DNA from: Pseudomonadota bacterium
Lineage (GTDB): Bacteria > Chloroflexota > UBA5177 > JAJPKF01
Assembly: GCA_021323865.1 (NCBI GenBank)
Contig: JAJPKF010000023.1
Span: forward strand, 112,834-176,833
DNA length: 64,000 bases
Direction of reading: 5' to 3'
Shown here: piece by piece, positions 1 through 7,983 of the stretch
How the letters are laid out: each line of letters opens with the position of its first letter
Position numbering within the stretch: position 1 is the first letter of the stretch
Translations under genes and position numbers: made by a program
Notes under the pieces: model-generated
What the model was told of the DNA's origin: nothing
Database searches by the model: none
The model's input: the letters and a program-made list of their open reading frames with translations, nothing else

Positions 1-342
1 TGCGGGTCCCGGTTTGACGTGCGTGTGATGGGAGCTCGAGGCGAAGGTGGCGGCTGCGCCAAATCCTGCGGAAGCCGCCCCGAGCAGGAGAGAAGCGGCG
101 ATGGCCACTCGGAGCCTCCGGAGGCGGGGCCGGTAGACTGAGCTCAGCATTCTGGCCACCATCACTGGGTCACCAAACCGACGAGCGGCCTCCAGCCGCG
201 CTTCTTCCGGCGTGTGACCTGCGTACTCCAAGTCTCTGCGGCTGTCTTCGAGATGAGACTCCAGCTCTCGCAGGAGCGCACCGCGGTGTGACCGAGGCAC
301 CTTTAACTCAGCAGCGATTTTGCCGATGGGATCATGCGCCAC
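1..342 (-). CDS. HAAS/permease-prefix membrane protein, 3' end cut by window
   Basis: This reading frame is open to the window edge, so only the first 114 residues are visible. The start is a GTG six bases after the padR stop. The N-terminal half is a charged helical module (AELKVPRSHRGALLRELESH, then a PEEARLEAARRFGDP-like stretch) of the kind found in HAAS or permease-prefix proteins. A hydrophobic alanine-rich segment follows (about residues 75-100), which looks like a membrane anchor, then a His/Ser-rich external part. Families with this prefix are commonly encoded next to a PadR regulator, as here. I infer a PadR-controlled membrane protein; the function of its C-terminal part cannot be seen. 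Confidence 0.7.
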   Translation of the reverse strand, partial: MAHDPIGKIAAELKVPRSHRGALLRELESHLEDSRRDLEYAGHTPEEARLEAARRFGDPVMVARMLSSVYRPRLRRLRVAIAASLLLGAASAGFGAAATFASSSHHTHVKPGPA

Positions 343-347
343 CCGGC

Positions 348-686
348 CTACGCTCCGGCACCTGACGTTATGAGGTCAACGGCACGCGCAAAGCCGGTCC
401 ACTCCGTGAGCCGTTGTGCCAGCACCTGCACCCCATGTTGCGTCAGTGAATAGTAGCGTCGCTCCATGCCGTTCGGCATTCTTTGCCAACGGCCCTGAAG
501 CAGCCCCTGATTCTCCAGCCGATGGAGTATCGGGTAGAGGGTCCCCTCATGGAACCGAAAGAAACCCTCACTGCGGCGGTTGAGCTCCCTGACAGCCTGA
601 TAGCCATACATCTCTCCCTGCGCAAGGATGGACAGGACGAGCGTATCGGCGGTGCCCTTGAGAAGCTCTCGAGAATGGCTTTTCAT
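348..686 (-). CDS. PadR family transcriptional regulator
   Basis: A 112-residue winged-helix protein of normal PadR length. The N-terminal half carries the PadR signature: LVLSILAQGEMYGYQ, then FFRFHEGTLYPILHRLENQG (recognition helix) and the wing with RRYYSLTQHG. The C-terminal dimerisation helix is short. PadR proteins usually repress adjacent membrane or efflux genes and respond to small molecules. Its ATG overlaps the lepB stop by four bases (ATGA), and it is followed after five bases by the HAAS membrane protein, so the three genes are probably one transcript. The likely target is its own operon. Confidence 0.92.
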   Translation of the reverse strand: MKSHSRELLKGTADTLVLSILAQGEMYGYQAVRELNRRSEGFFRFHEGTLYPILHRLENQGLLQGRWQRMPNGMERRYYSLTQHGVQVLAQRLTEWTGFARAVDLITSGAGA

Positions 687-1336
687 CGCGCCGCGGCAGC
701 TCTGGTTCGCGAGGTCGACGGATCCGTGAAGATGTTGAAATCCTGAGGAGGCCAGTACGAAAGAAGGGCCCGTCCGATAATGTTCTTCCGAGGAACCGGC
801 CCCCAGAGGTGGGAGTCGTCGCTGTTGTTCCGATTGTCGCCCAGGACAAAGTATTCACCCTTAGGCACTACGTCTCCCGACGCGCCCAGGATCGAGTGCA
901 TCGAGTAGTCCGGCTCTTGCGCGATGTAGTCCTCGCTGAGCCTGCGACCATTCACGAAGACGGCGTGGTTGTGAATAGCGACACGATCGCCGGGTACGCC
1001 GATGATGCGCTTGACAAAGTCTTTGCTGGGGTTCAGCGGGTACCTGAAGACGACGATATCTCCTCGGTGGGGCGAGGTGACATCATAGGAGATTTTGTCG
1101 ACAAGGATGAACTCGTTGTTGTGGAGCGTCGGGATCATGCTCCTGCCGTCGACCCGGAAGTTGCCCACCGCGACGTGGGCAAGAAGAAAAAGCAAGAATG
1201 CCACGATGGCGACCTCGAGGAGCTCACCGAGAAGGCTTTGGCGAAATCGTCGAAAGGACCGCCGGCGGCTCGGAGCGACGTGCTCTGGGTCTGCTGTGGA
1301 AGACTCGGTTTGGAGCACAGTACCTAGTAATACCAC
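683..1336 (-). CDS. lepB: Signal peptidase I
   Basis: Type I signal peptidase of 217 residues, which removes signal peptides from exported proteins at the outer face of the cytoplasmic membrane. One transmembrane anchor lies at about residues 38-57. The catalytic serine is in GRSMIPTL (Ser66) and the general-base lysine is in KRIIGVPGD (Lys109). The third conserved box is GDNRNNSDDSHLWG. GTG at 1336 is taken as the start; a second GTG lies six codons in. It overlaps padR by four bases, so a housekeeping secretion enzyme is translationally coupled to a PadR/HAAS pair. It is divergent from mtaB. Confidence 0.95.
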   Translation of the reverse strand: MVLLGTVLQTESSTADPEHVAPSRRRSFRRFRQSLLGELLEVAIVAFLLFLLAHVAVGNFRVDGRSMIPTLHNNEFILVDKISYDVTSPHRGDIVVFRYPLNPSKDFVKRIIGVPGDRVAIHNHAVFVNGRRLSEDYIAQEPDYSMHSILGASGDVVPKGEYFVLGDNRNNSDDSHLWGPVPRKNIIGRALLSYWPPQDFNIFTDPSTSRTRAAAAR

Positions 1337-1422
1337 ATAGCCCCTGTTGCCGCCCGGCGCTGTATCTGGGGTCTCTGACCGACGGCGATATAGTGGAACT
1401 GTTCACACCCCCGGAGCCCTCC

Positions 1423-2796
1423 ATGGATGACAACACCACTCCGCGAGTAGGCCTCTACACGCTTGGCTGCAAGGTAAACCAGGCAGAGACAGATTGGCTG
1501 GGTCGCCGCTTGGCCGAGCTCGGTTGCAAGGTCGTGCCTTTCGATGCCCTTGCCGACGTCTACATCGTGAACACCTGCTCCGTGACGCATGTGGGCGATT
1601 CGAAGTCTCGACAGATCCTACGCCGGGCTCGGCGCCGCAACCCCAAGGCTCTGGTGATTGCCACGGGCTGTTATGCGAGCATCGTCCGCGGCGCCATGCC
1701 AGTCGACGACGTCGTGGTGGTCCCCAACCGTCAGAAGGATGCGGTTCCAGAGATCGCTCTGCGACATCTGGAGCTGCAACGAGGCCAGAACGTTTGGAAG
1801 GGCCGTGCCTCGGAGATGGCCCTAGCGCCCGGCCCGCCCGCGGCCCGAGCACGACCGATGGTCAAGGTTCAGGACGGCTGCGACGGCATCTGCAGCTACT
1901 GCATCATTCCAAGGGCTCGTGGCCGCTCACGGAGCACCCCGCCCGATGCGGTGATCAATCAGGTGAAGGCACTGGTTGATGCGGGCCACAAGGAAGTCGT
2001 CATCACGGGAGTTGATCTGGGAAGTTATGGAAGCGAGTCGCAGCTGCTTCCCGATCTCGGCGGCCTCGTCAGCCTCATCTTGGAGCGCACCTCGATACAT
2101 CGAATTCGGATTAGCTCCCTCGAGCCCGGAGACTTCAATTTGAAATGGCTCAGTCTCTGGAAGGACCGGCGGATGTGCCGGCACCTTCACGTGCCGCTCC
2201 AAGCAGGGAGCGACGAAGTACTCAGCAGGATGCGTCGTGCGTATGATTGCCACCGGTTCAAACAGGTCGTCCTGGCCGCGCGTGCGGAGATTCGAGGTGT
2301 TGCCATCACAACGGACCTCATCGCCGGATTCCCTCAGGAGTCGGAGAGCGAGCACCAGCTGGGGATTCGATTCATCGAGTCCTGCGAGTTGGACGGCCTG
2401 CACGTCTTCCCCTACTCGGCGCGTCCCGGCACGGCGGCAGCGCACCTGCCGGGACAGGTACCTGAGAACGTCAAGAAGCAGCGAGCGCAGGAGCTTCGGA
2501 ATGTCGCCGAGGAACGCCGCCGACTTCACATTGGCCGCAACCTGGGGCAAGAGATCGAAGTGGTTTGGGAATCTACCGCAGACGGAATCTCGGAGGGTAT
2601 CTCCGACAACAATGTGAGGGTCTATGGCACCTCGAAACTTATGCCTGGAATGGTGGAGACCGGCCTGCTCAGCTCGGCCTACGCCGACGGCGCATGGGTG
2701 CAGTCTGCGGCCGGTGCGCCGGAACCCCACCAGAGCGAGAACATCCTCGAGGTGGGGAACACGTTCAAACCTTCAGGCTCCCTTGAGGTCGTTTGA
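1423..2796 (+). CDS. mtaB: tRNA t6A37 methylthiotransferase MtaB
   Basis: A 457-residue radical-SAM methylthiotransferase that converts N6-threonylcarbamoyladenosine at position 37 of ANN-decoding tRNAs to its 2-methylthio form. The N-terminal UPF0004 domain starts with LYTLGCKVNQAE and supplies three cluster cysteines (Cys16, Cys52 in NTCSVTH, Cys83 in ATGCYA). The radical-SAM cluster motif is DGCDGICSYC (Cys153, 157, 160), followed by IIPRARG. GCKVNQAE and the CSYCIIP form fit MtaB better than MiaB or RimO. The frame is open upstream to 1198, but homology begins at ATG 1423. The C-terminal end appears to hold a TRAM-like segment. Confidence 0.93.
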   Translation: MDDNTTPRVGLYTLGCKVNQAETDWLGRRLAELGCKVVPFDALADVYIVNTCSVTHVGDSKSRQILRRARRRNPKALVIATGCYASIVRGAMPVDDVVVVPNRQKDAVPEIALRHLELQRGQNVWKGRASEMALAPGPPAARARPMVKVQDGCDGICSYCIIPRARGRSRSTPPDAVINQVKALVDAGHKEVVITGVDLGSYGSESQLLPDLGGLVSLILERTSIHRIRISSLEPGDFNLKWLSLWKDRRMCRHLHVPLQAGSDEVLSRMRRAYDCHRFKQVVLAARAEIRGVAITTDLIAGFPQESESEHQLGIRFIESCELDGLHVFPYSARPGTAAAHLPGQVPENVKKQRAQELRNVAEERRRLHIGRNLGQEIEVVWESTADGISEGISDNNVRVYGTSKLMPGMVETGLLSSAYADGAWVQSAAGAPEPHQSENILEVGNTFKPSGSLEVV

Positions 2797-2985
2797 CTAC
2801 TGAACGATTCCTTGGTGGGATTTACTTCCGCTCCTCCCGACGTGTATCGGCCTCACAAGCCAGGATCCGCGACTCCGCCTACGTGACCAGTTTCTCGCCT
2901 CCCGCTCCCCTCGTCCCGTGAGGCAAACAATCCGCGACGGTTCCTTGTATGCGTTGCTTCTGGGGGTTACGGCGAAAGCCGGATG

Positions 2986-3342
2986 CTATGCCCCTCGCAA
3001 GAGATCGGGCTGCGTCATGAAGGTTCTCTCGCAGGTTTCGGCATCGCAGGCCAGTCTCACACCGCCATCTCGGTCTGCAGCTACCACTTGAGATAACGGC
3101 ACGAACAGATTCTTTTCCGCGATCCCGAGCACCCCGCCGTCGGCGACCCTGAGGTACCCGTCAGATGTTTCCAGAAGTTGGGACTGGCCCGAGATGGGGG
3201 CCTCAGCGGAGAGGCTCGAGGCGGACTTTTCCAGCAGACCTGCCGACGTCGCTGCCCACACTTCGGCGACTGTCCCAAGCCGCTTGCCGTCGGCCGAGAA
3301 TACTTCCGCTCCCTTGTCGATGTCCAAGACAGTCGATTCCAC
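2986..3342 (-). CDS. PRC-barrel-like small protein
   Basis: A 118-residue acidic protein. The N-terminus (KGAEVFSADGKRLGTVAEV) matches the opening strand-turn-strand of PRC-barrel/DUF2171 domains, and the later stretch GYLRVADGG...LFVPLSQVV fits the remaining strands. GTG at 3342 is the start, supported by AAAGGAG seven bases upstream. It is divergent from the molybdenum hydroxylase operon. PRC-barrel proteins have varied regulatory or RNA-related roles, so no specific function is assigned. A second, even smaller PRC-like protein lies at 30306-30623. Confidence 0.65.
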   Translation of the reverse strand: MESTVLDIDKGAEVFSADGKRLGTVAEVWAATSAGLLEKSASSLSAEAPISGQSQLLETSDGYLRVADGGVLGIAEKNLFVPLSQVVAADRDGGVRLACDAETCERTFMTQPDLLRGA

Positions 3343-3453
3343 TGGGCGCTCCTTTCACACGTGCCGCTTCCTGCTCGGCAGTGCAACATTCAGGCCAGGA
3401 GGACGGCCCATGGAGTCTCTGGAATCTCGCCCTTGGCCCGAGGGAAGAGCTTC

Positions 3454-5784
3454 ATGACCGAGTTCGATCAGGGAGCTCGCGTGAATGAGATACGTCACGA
3501 GAGCGGGTCGCGGACCGAGCACTTTCGACTCATCCGTGGTGACGGCCGGTTCACGGCAGATCTGCGCATCGCAGGTCTCCTCCATGCGGCATTCGTCCGA
3601 TCCCCCATCGGGCACGCGCGCCTGGTCGGGGTGTCCACCCAGGAGGCGCATCAGTGTCCAGGTGTTGAAGCCGTATTCACTTCCGGCGAACTTCCAGCCT
3701 TGTCGGCCCAATTGCCCTCCCCCTTTGAAATCCCGGGCTTCGATACCCGCCTGCAGAGCGTCCTCGCGAGAGAGGAAGCACGGCATGCCGGTGAAGCCGC
3801 GGCCGTAGTGATCGGGACCGGCGCCCAGGAGGCCAGGACCGGTGCCACGCGCCTCGAGCTGGAGCTAATTCCCCTACCGGCGGTGATCGACGTGGAGAAG
3901 GCCCTCCTCCCGGATTCGCCCCGGACATACTCGGATGCCGCCGGAAACTTGGCCGGTCGACTCACCAGAGGTTTCGGGGATGTCGATTCGGCTTTCAAGC
4001 AGGCACAACGGGTGGTATCACGGCGCTTCTCTGCGGCACGAGCCGCCGGAGCGGCCATGGAGCCCCGTTGCGTGGTCGTCGATCCGAGCGGATCCGATGG
4101 GTACGCTCTCACCGTTTACGAAGGAACACAGGCCCCGCACGCCGTCCGTCGGTCCATTGCCAAGGTCTTGGGCTTGGCAGACAAAGACGTACGAGTGGTC
4201 GCTCCTGATGTGGGCGGCGGGTTCGGTCCAAAGGGCCGCACGTACCCGGAAACGGTTGCCCTCGCCGCAATAGCTCTGGCGATCGGCCGTCCCTTGCGCT
4301 GGGAGGCCAGCCGATCCGAGGACCTGTTGACAACATTCCATGGCCGCGGGTTGGTCGTCCAAGCAGATATCGCGTCGGATGAGCAAGGCCACGTTCTGGG
4401 TCTCCGCGCTCGCTTGATACAGGATTGCGGCGCCTACCTTCCAACGGCGGCCGTGGTCCCGCTCAACACGGCGCAGCATCTTCTCGGCCCATACCGGATA
4501 CCGGCGTGCAGGTTTGATCTGGAGCTCGTCTACACCAACAAGACGCCCATCTCACCCCTGCGGGGTGGCGGCAGGGAGCTCGGCGTCTTTGTCTTGGAGC
4601 GCATGCTCGATCACCTGGCCGACGCGCTGGATCTCGACCCCCTCGAGATCCGGGCTCGGAATCTCCTGCAACCCGAGGACTTCCCGTACGACACGGGGTA
4701 TCCGAGCCGCGCCGGCGGCACGGTGGTGTATGACAGTGGACAGTATCCCGCCTGTCTGGAGACGGCCAAGGCTCTGGTTGGCTATGACGACCTCTGTGCC
4801 GCCCAGGAGGTGGACCGCCAGGCCGGCATCTACCGCGGCGTGGGAATCAGCATGTTCCTGGAGTCAACGGGCCTGGAGCGAGAGCGAGCGCGAGCCGAGC
4901 TGACTCCTGGCGGCCGCGTACAGCTCATGGTTGGCTCCCCTTCAACGGGTCAGGGCCATGCGACCAGTTTCTCGCAGGTGTTCGCACGTGAAGCGCGCCT
5001 TCCCATCAGCCTCATCGACTACCGTTCGGGCGATACCCATCTGGTCGACACGGGAATCGGCACCTTTGCCAGCAGGATGGCCGTCATCGCCGGCAATGCC
5101 GCAGCTGCAGCCGGAAAGGCATTCCGAGAGCGACTTCGGGAGGCAGCTTCCGAGGAGTTGGAGGCGGCCGCCTTCGACATTGACCTCGCGGGCTCCGTAC
5201 TGCAGGTGGCAGGAGCACCGGGACGCGGAATCTCGCTCGAGACACTGGCAGGTCGTCTTGAATCCAGAGGACATCTTGCAAAGGTTGCCGTCGATGAAGA
5301 GTTCGCACCGGAGCGCCCAACCTCGTTCGCGGGCGGCGCCCATGCCGCAGTCGTGCGCATCGATCCGGAACTCCGAAGCATCGAGATCGAGCGCTACGTC
5401 GTCGTCCATGACTGTGGCACCATCCTGAATCAGGCGATCGTCGATGGGCAAATCCACGGAGGAGTAGCCCACGGACTCGGGAATGCTCTCGGCGAGGCCC
5501 TCCTGTACGCCGAGGATGGAAGTTTGATCAGCGACTCCTTTCTCCTGTATCCGATTCCTCGCGCGGCTTGGGTCCCAAAGATCGAGGTGAAACACCTCGC
5601 CAGCCCGTCACCCTTCAACCCACTTGGGGTCAAAGGCGCCGGCGAAGGGGGCACAATTGGAGCCCTCGCCACAATCGCCCGAGCCGTCGAGCACGCCCTG
5701 GCTCCGTTTGATGTGACCTGTGACGACCTTCCGATTCGCCTTCACGATTCACGGCTCGTGCCTCATGCCGCGAATCGCCAATGA
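3454..5784 (+). CDS. Molybdenum hydroxylase large subunit (xanthine dehydrogenase/CoxL superfamily)
   Basis: A 776-residue molybdopterin-binding subunit of an aerobic xanthine dehydrogenase/CO dehydrogenase-type enzyme. The conserved blocks are present in order: GDGRFTADL...AAFVRSPIGHAR, GGGFGPKG, the active-site loop PLRGGGRELGVFVLER, GQGHATSFSQ, and the catalytic glutamate region GVKGAGEGGTIGA. The form-I CoxL signature AYxCSFR is absent. The loop resembles the form-II AYRGAGR pattern but is itself altered (PLRGGGR), so the substrate cannot be assigned. The frame is open from 3178, but homology starts near ATG 3454 (GTG 3481 is an alternative). Its stop overlaps the next start (ATGA). Confidence 0.9.
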   Translation: MTEFDQGARVNEIRHESGSRTEHFRLIRGDGRFTADLRIAGLLHAAFVRSPIGHARLVGVSTQEAHQCPGVEAVFTSGELPALSAQLPSPFEIPGFDTRLQSVLAREEARHAGEAAAVVIGTGAQEARTGATRLELELIPLPAVIDVEKALLPDSPRTYSDAAGNLAGRLTRGFGDVDSAFKQAQRVVSRRFSAARAAGAAMEPRCVVVDPSGSDGYALTVYEGTQAPHAVRRSIAKVLGLADKDVRVVAPDVGGGFGPKGRTYPETVALAAIALAIGRPLRWEASRSEDLLTTFHGRGLVVQADIASDEQGHVLGLRARLIQDCGAYLPTAAVVPLNTAQHLLGPYRIPACRFDLELVYTNKTPISPLRGGGRELGVFVLERMLDHLADALDLDPLEIRARNLLQPEDFPYDTGYPSRAGGTVVYDSGQYPACLETAKALVGYDDLCAAQEVDRQAGIYRGVGISMFLESTGLERERARAELTPGGRVQLMVGSPSTGQGHATSFSQVFAREARLPISLIDYRSGDTHLVDTGIGTFASRMAVIAGNAAAAAGKAFRERLREAASEELEAAAFDIDLAGSVLQVAGAPGRGISLETLAGRLESRGHLAKVAVDEEFAPERPTSFAGGAHAAVVRIDPELRSIEIERYVVVHDCGTILNQAIVDGQIHGGVAHGLGNALGEALLYAEDGSLISDSFLLYPIPRAAWVPKIEVKHLASPSPFNPLGVKGAGEGGTIGALATIARAVEHALAPFDVTCDDLPIRLHDSRLVPHAANRQ

Positions 5785-6281
5785 CGCCCGCCGATTCCGC
5801 AATTGAGGTGCGCCTTCGAGTCAACGGGTTGGACCGCGAGATCGACGTCGACCCATGTCGCCTGCTCGTCGAAGTACTACGGGACGATCTTGGCCTCACG
5901 GGCGCTCATGTCGGCTGTGACAGCAGCCAATGTGGGGCCTGCGTTGTGCTCCTCAACGGCTTGGCGGCAAAGGCCTGCACCGTTCTCGCTGCCCAGTGCA
6001 ATGAATCTGAGGTCACGACCATTGAGGGCCTCAGCTCCGGCAGTGAGTTGCATCGCGTTCAGGCCGCGTTCCAGGAGCACCACGCGCTTCAGTGCGGATT
6101 CTGCACGCCTGGAATGATCATGACCACGGTCGACTTGCTCACGACCAATCCATCTCCCACCGAAGCTGAGATCACTGAGGCCCTCCATGGAAATCTCTGC
6201 CGATGCACCGGTTATGTAAACATTGTTCGGGCGGTGCTCTCTCTGGCGGCACATTCTTCGAGTGAGGGCGGCGAAGGATGA
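5781..6281 (+). CDS. Molybdenum hydroxylase 2Fe-2S small subunit
   Basis: A 166-residue iron-sulfur subunit carrying two [2Fe-2S] clusters that move electrons from the molybdenum site to FAD. The N-terminal plant-ferredoxin-type cluster uses Cys46, Cys51, Cys54 and Cys66. The C-terminal helical cluster uses CGFC (Cys105, Cys108) and CRC (Cys140, Cys142), and the text QCGFCTPGMIMT and GNLCRCTGY are canonical. The length is normal. It overlaps both neighbours by four bases, indicating translational coupling. It sits between large and medium subunits, whereas many cox-type operons run medium-small-large. Confidence 0.95.
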   Translation: MTPADSAIEVRLRVNGLDREIDVDPCRLLVEVLRDDLGLTGAHVGCDSSQCGACVVLLNGLAAKACTVLAAQCNESEVTTIEGLSSGSELHRVQAAFQEHHALQCGFCTPGMIMTTVDLLTTNPSPTEAEITEALHGNLCRCTGYVNIVRAVLSLAAHSSSEGGEG

Positions 6282-7147
6282 TTCCAACCGGCTGCAGCTA
6301 CCACCGCCCCCAATCGATCGACCAAGCGGTCGATGCCTTGACGAGCGGCTCTGGAGCGGTAATCCTGGCCGGCGGTCAGAGCCTCATTCCCCTCATGAAG
6401 CTGGGCCAATCGAGGCCTGCAGCTCTTGTTGATGTCGCCGGCATCGCGAGCCTGCGGTACCTCAACGTCGAGGGTCGGCGGATCGCAATCGGGGCGCTTA
6501 CGACGGCTCGGGACCTGGAGCGCTCAACGGATCTCGCAGCTGCCGTACCGGTCTTCGCTCAGGCGGCAAAGCAGATCGCTGACCCAGCCGTTCGAGCGAG
6601 GGGAACGTTTGTCGGCGCATTGGCGTTCGGTGACCCCGGCGGCGACTGGCCAGCCATCGGCTTGGCCTTAGAGGCGACGCTTGAGGTCTGCGGTCCCAGC
6701 GGTTCGCGCCAGGTCCAGATCGGCGCGAATCTGACGCCGTGGGAGGCCATCAAGCGGAATGAGATCATCGCCTCGGCGACCATAGAAGTGCCCGACGGAC
6801 GCACAGCCGCGGTCTATGCCAAGGTGCGGCATCCGGCTTCCGGTTACGCGCTGGTTGGGGTCGCGGTGCTGCTCACTCTTGACGCTGCGGGAGTCTGTAC
6901 GCGCTGTCGAATTGCGGCGACTGGTGCGCTCCGGCGACCGGCACGACTCCCCACGATAGAAGCGTCAATCCTGGGGAGCAATCTTGATGGGTTGGATCTC
7001 GAGGAGGTCGCAGCATCTCTGCGAGCGCCACTTGCCGGCATCACGGGCGATGCCTATGCCGGCAGCGCGCAGCGCGCTCAACTTCTACGCGTTCTTATCC
7101 ATCGGACCCTGCATCAGACCGTGGCCAAACTTACGTCGCATCCATAG
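6278..7147 (+). CDS. Molybdenum hydroxylase FAD-binding medium subunit
   Basis: A 289-residue FAD subunit of the xanthine dehydrogenase/CO dehydrogenase superfamily. The first FAD-binding motif is clear (ILAGGQSLIPLMKLG). The second motif, usually near RGTIGGSLAHADPAADLP, is modified to ARGTFVGALAFGDPGGDWPA, so the central TIGG is not intact. The CO-deh flavoprotein C-terminal domain is recognisable (AVYAKVRHPASGYALVGVAV). It completes the three-subunit enzyme and ends convergent with comF, the two coding ends overlapping by 17 bases. Confidence 0.92.
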   Translation: MIPTGCSYHRPQSIDQAVDALTSGSGAVILAGGQSLIPLMKLGQSRPAALVDVAGIASLRYLNVEGRRIAIGALTTARDLERSTDLAAAVPVFAQAAKQIADPAVRARGTFVGALAFGDPGGDWPAIGLALEATLEVCGPSGSRQVQIGANLTPWEAIKRNEIIASATIEVPDGRTAAVYAKVRHPASGYALVGVAVLLTLDAAGVCTRCRIAATGALRRPARLPTIEASILGSNLDGLDLEEVAASLRAPLAGITGDAYAGSAQRAQLLRVLIHRTLHQTVAKLTSHP

Positions 7148-7943
7148 CCACGTGGTCGAACGACACGGAGACGTGACGGCAGGCGAATACGAGCCCCTCA
7201 ACCTGTCCAACGCCCGCCTGTCGGAGAGCGGTGGCACATGCCGCCAGAGTAGCTCCGCTGGTACGGACATCATCGATCAGGAGAACCGATGGCGGTGGGA
7301 AGCCGCCCGACCACCGAAAGGCGGTACCCACATTGGTCAGCCGCCGGTCGAGGTCAAGTCCGACTTGGGAAGCTGTCTGTTGGACTCGCCGAAGTCCCGT
7401 GGAGTCGATGGGCCAGCCCAGCGACTTCGACATGTGACGCGCCAGGATTTCGGATTGGTTGTATCCCCGCTCTCGACGACGGGAGGAATGAAGTGGGACC
7501 GGGATCAGGTGGGGCCGGGCACACACCCGAGCACGTTGAGCCATCAGAGGCGCCATGACGGTGGCTATGTCAAAGTGATTCACATACTTGAGCTCGTGGA
7601 TAACCTGGCGGGCAATGCCTTCGTATCGAGCCACAGCCCGAAACGGTACAAGGCTGCTGCCCTCTCCTCGGCTGGCTTGACTGCACCCTGGGCAGCTGAC
7701 TCCACCGCTCGTGGGACGACCACACCCCGCACACTCCTCGGGCCGCAGCCACTGTACGCGTGGCCAGCAGCGCGGACAGATCCAGTTGCCTGGCCGTCGG
7801 CATCCGGCGCAGCGTGGCGGGAAGACGAGATCGAGGATGCGCCGGTCGAGCCGACGACGGGCCCGATCCGGAACGAATCGAGGAGTCTTCGTCGATGCAC
7901 TAAGGGAGCCCGGCGGTGCCTCCACCATTCCCAACTCTGACAC
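7131..7943 (-). CDS. comF: ComF family protein (phosphoribosyltransferase-like)
   Basis: A 270-residue ComF-type protein. The N-terminal half has a double zinc-ribbon (CAGCRRPGNWICPRC, then CAGCGRP and CPGC). The C-terminal half is a type I phosphoribosyltransferase fold, with HELKY, IPVPLHSSRRRERGYNQSE and the PRPP-binding signature LLIDDVRTSGAT. In transformable bacteria ComF helps DNA uptake or primosome function, but homologues are widespread and the biochemical role is not settled. It ends inside the last codons of the convergent medium subunit. No other competence gene is visible, so natural transformation should not be inferred from this gene alone. Confidence 0.9.
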   Translation of the reverse strand: MSELGMVEAPPGSLSASTKTPRFVPDRARRRLDRRILDLVFPPRCAGCRRPGNWICPRCWPRVQWLRPEECAGCGRPTSGGVSCPGCSQASRGEGSSLVPFRAVARYEGIARQVIHELKYVNHFDIATVMAPLMAQRARVCARPHLIPVPLHSSRRRERGYNQSEILARHMSKSLGWPIDSTGLRRVQQTASQVGLDLDRRLTNVGTAFRWSGGFPPPSVLLIDDVRTSGATLAACATALRQAGVGQVEGLVFACRHVSVSFDHVAMDAT

Positions 7944-7983
7944 GTCAACCTAGCCCAGTCAATCACCAGGACCCGCGGTCGCC

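Noticed and set aside
3454..5784. Aerobic form-I CO dehydrogenase (CoxL)
   Set aside because: The AYxCSFR signature is absent, and the loop reads PLRGGGR, so CO oxidation cannot be claimed.
7131..7943. Evidence of natural competence from ComF
   Set aside because: ComF homologues are widespread and no other competence genes occur in the window.
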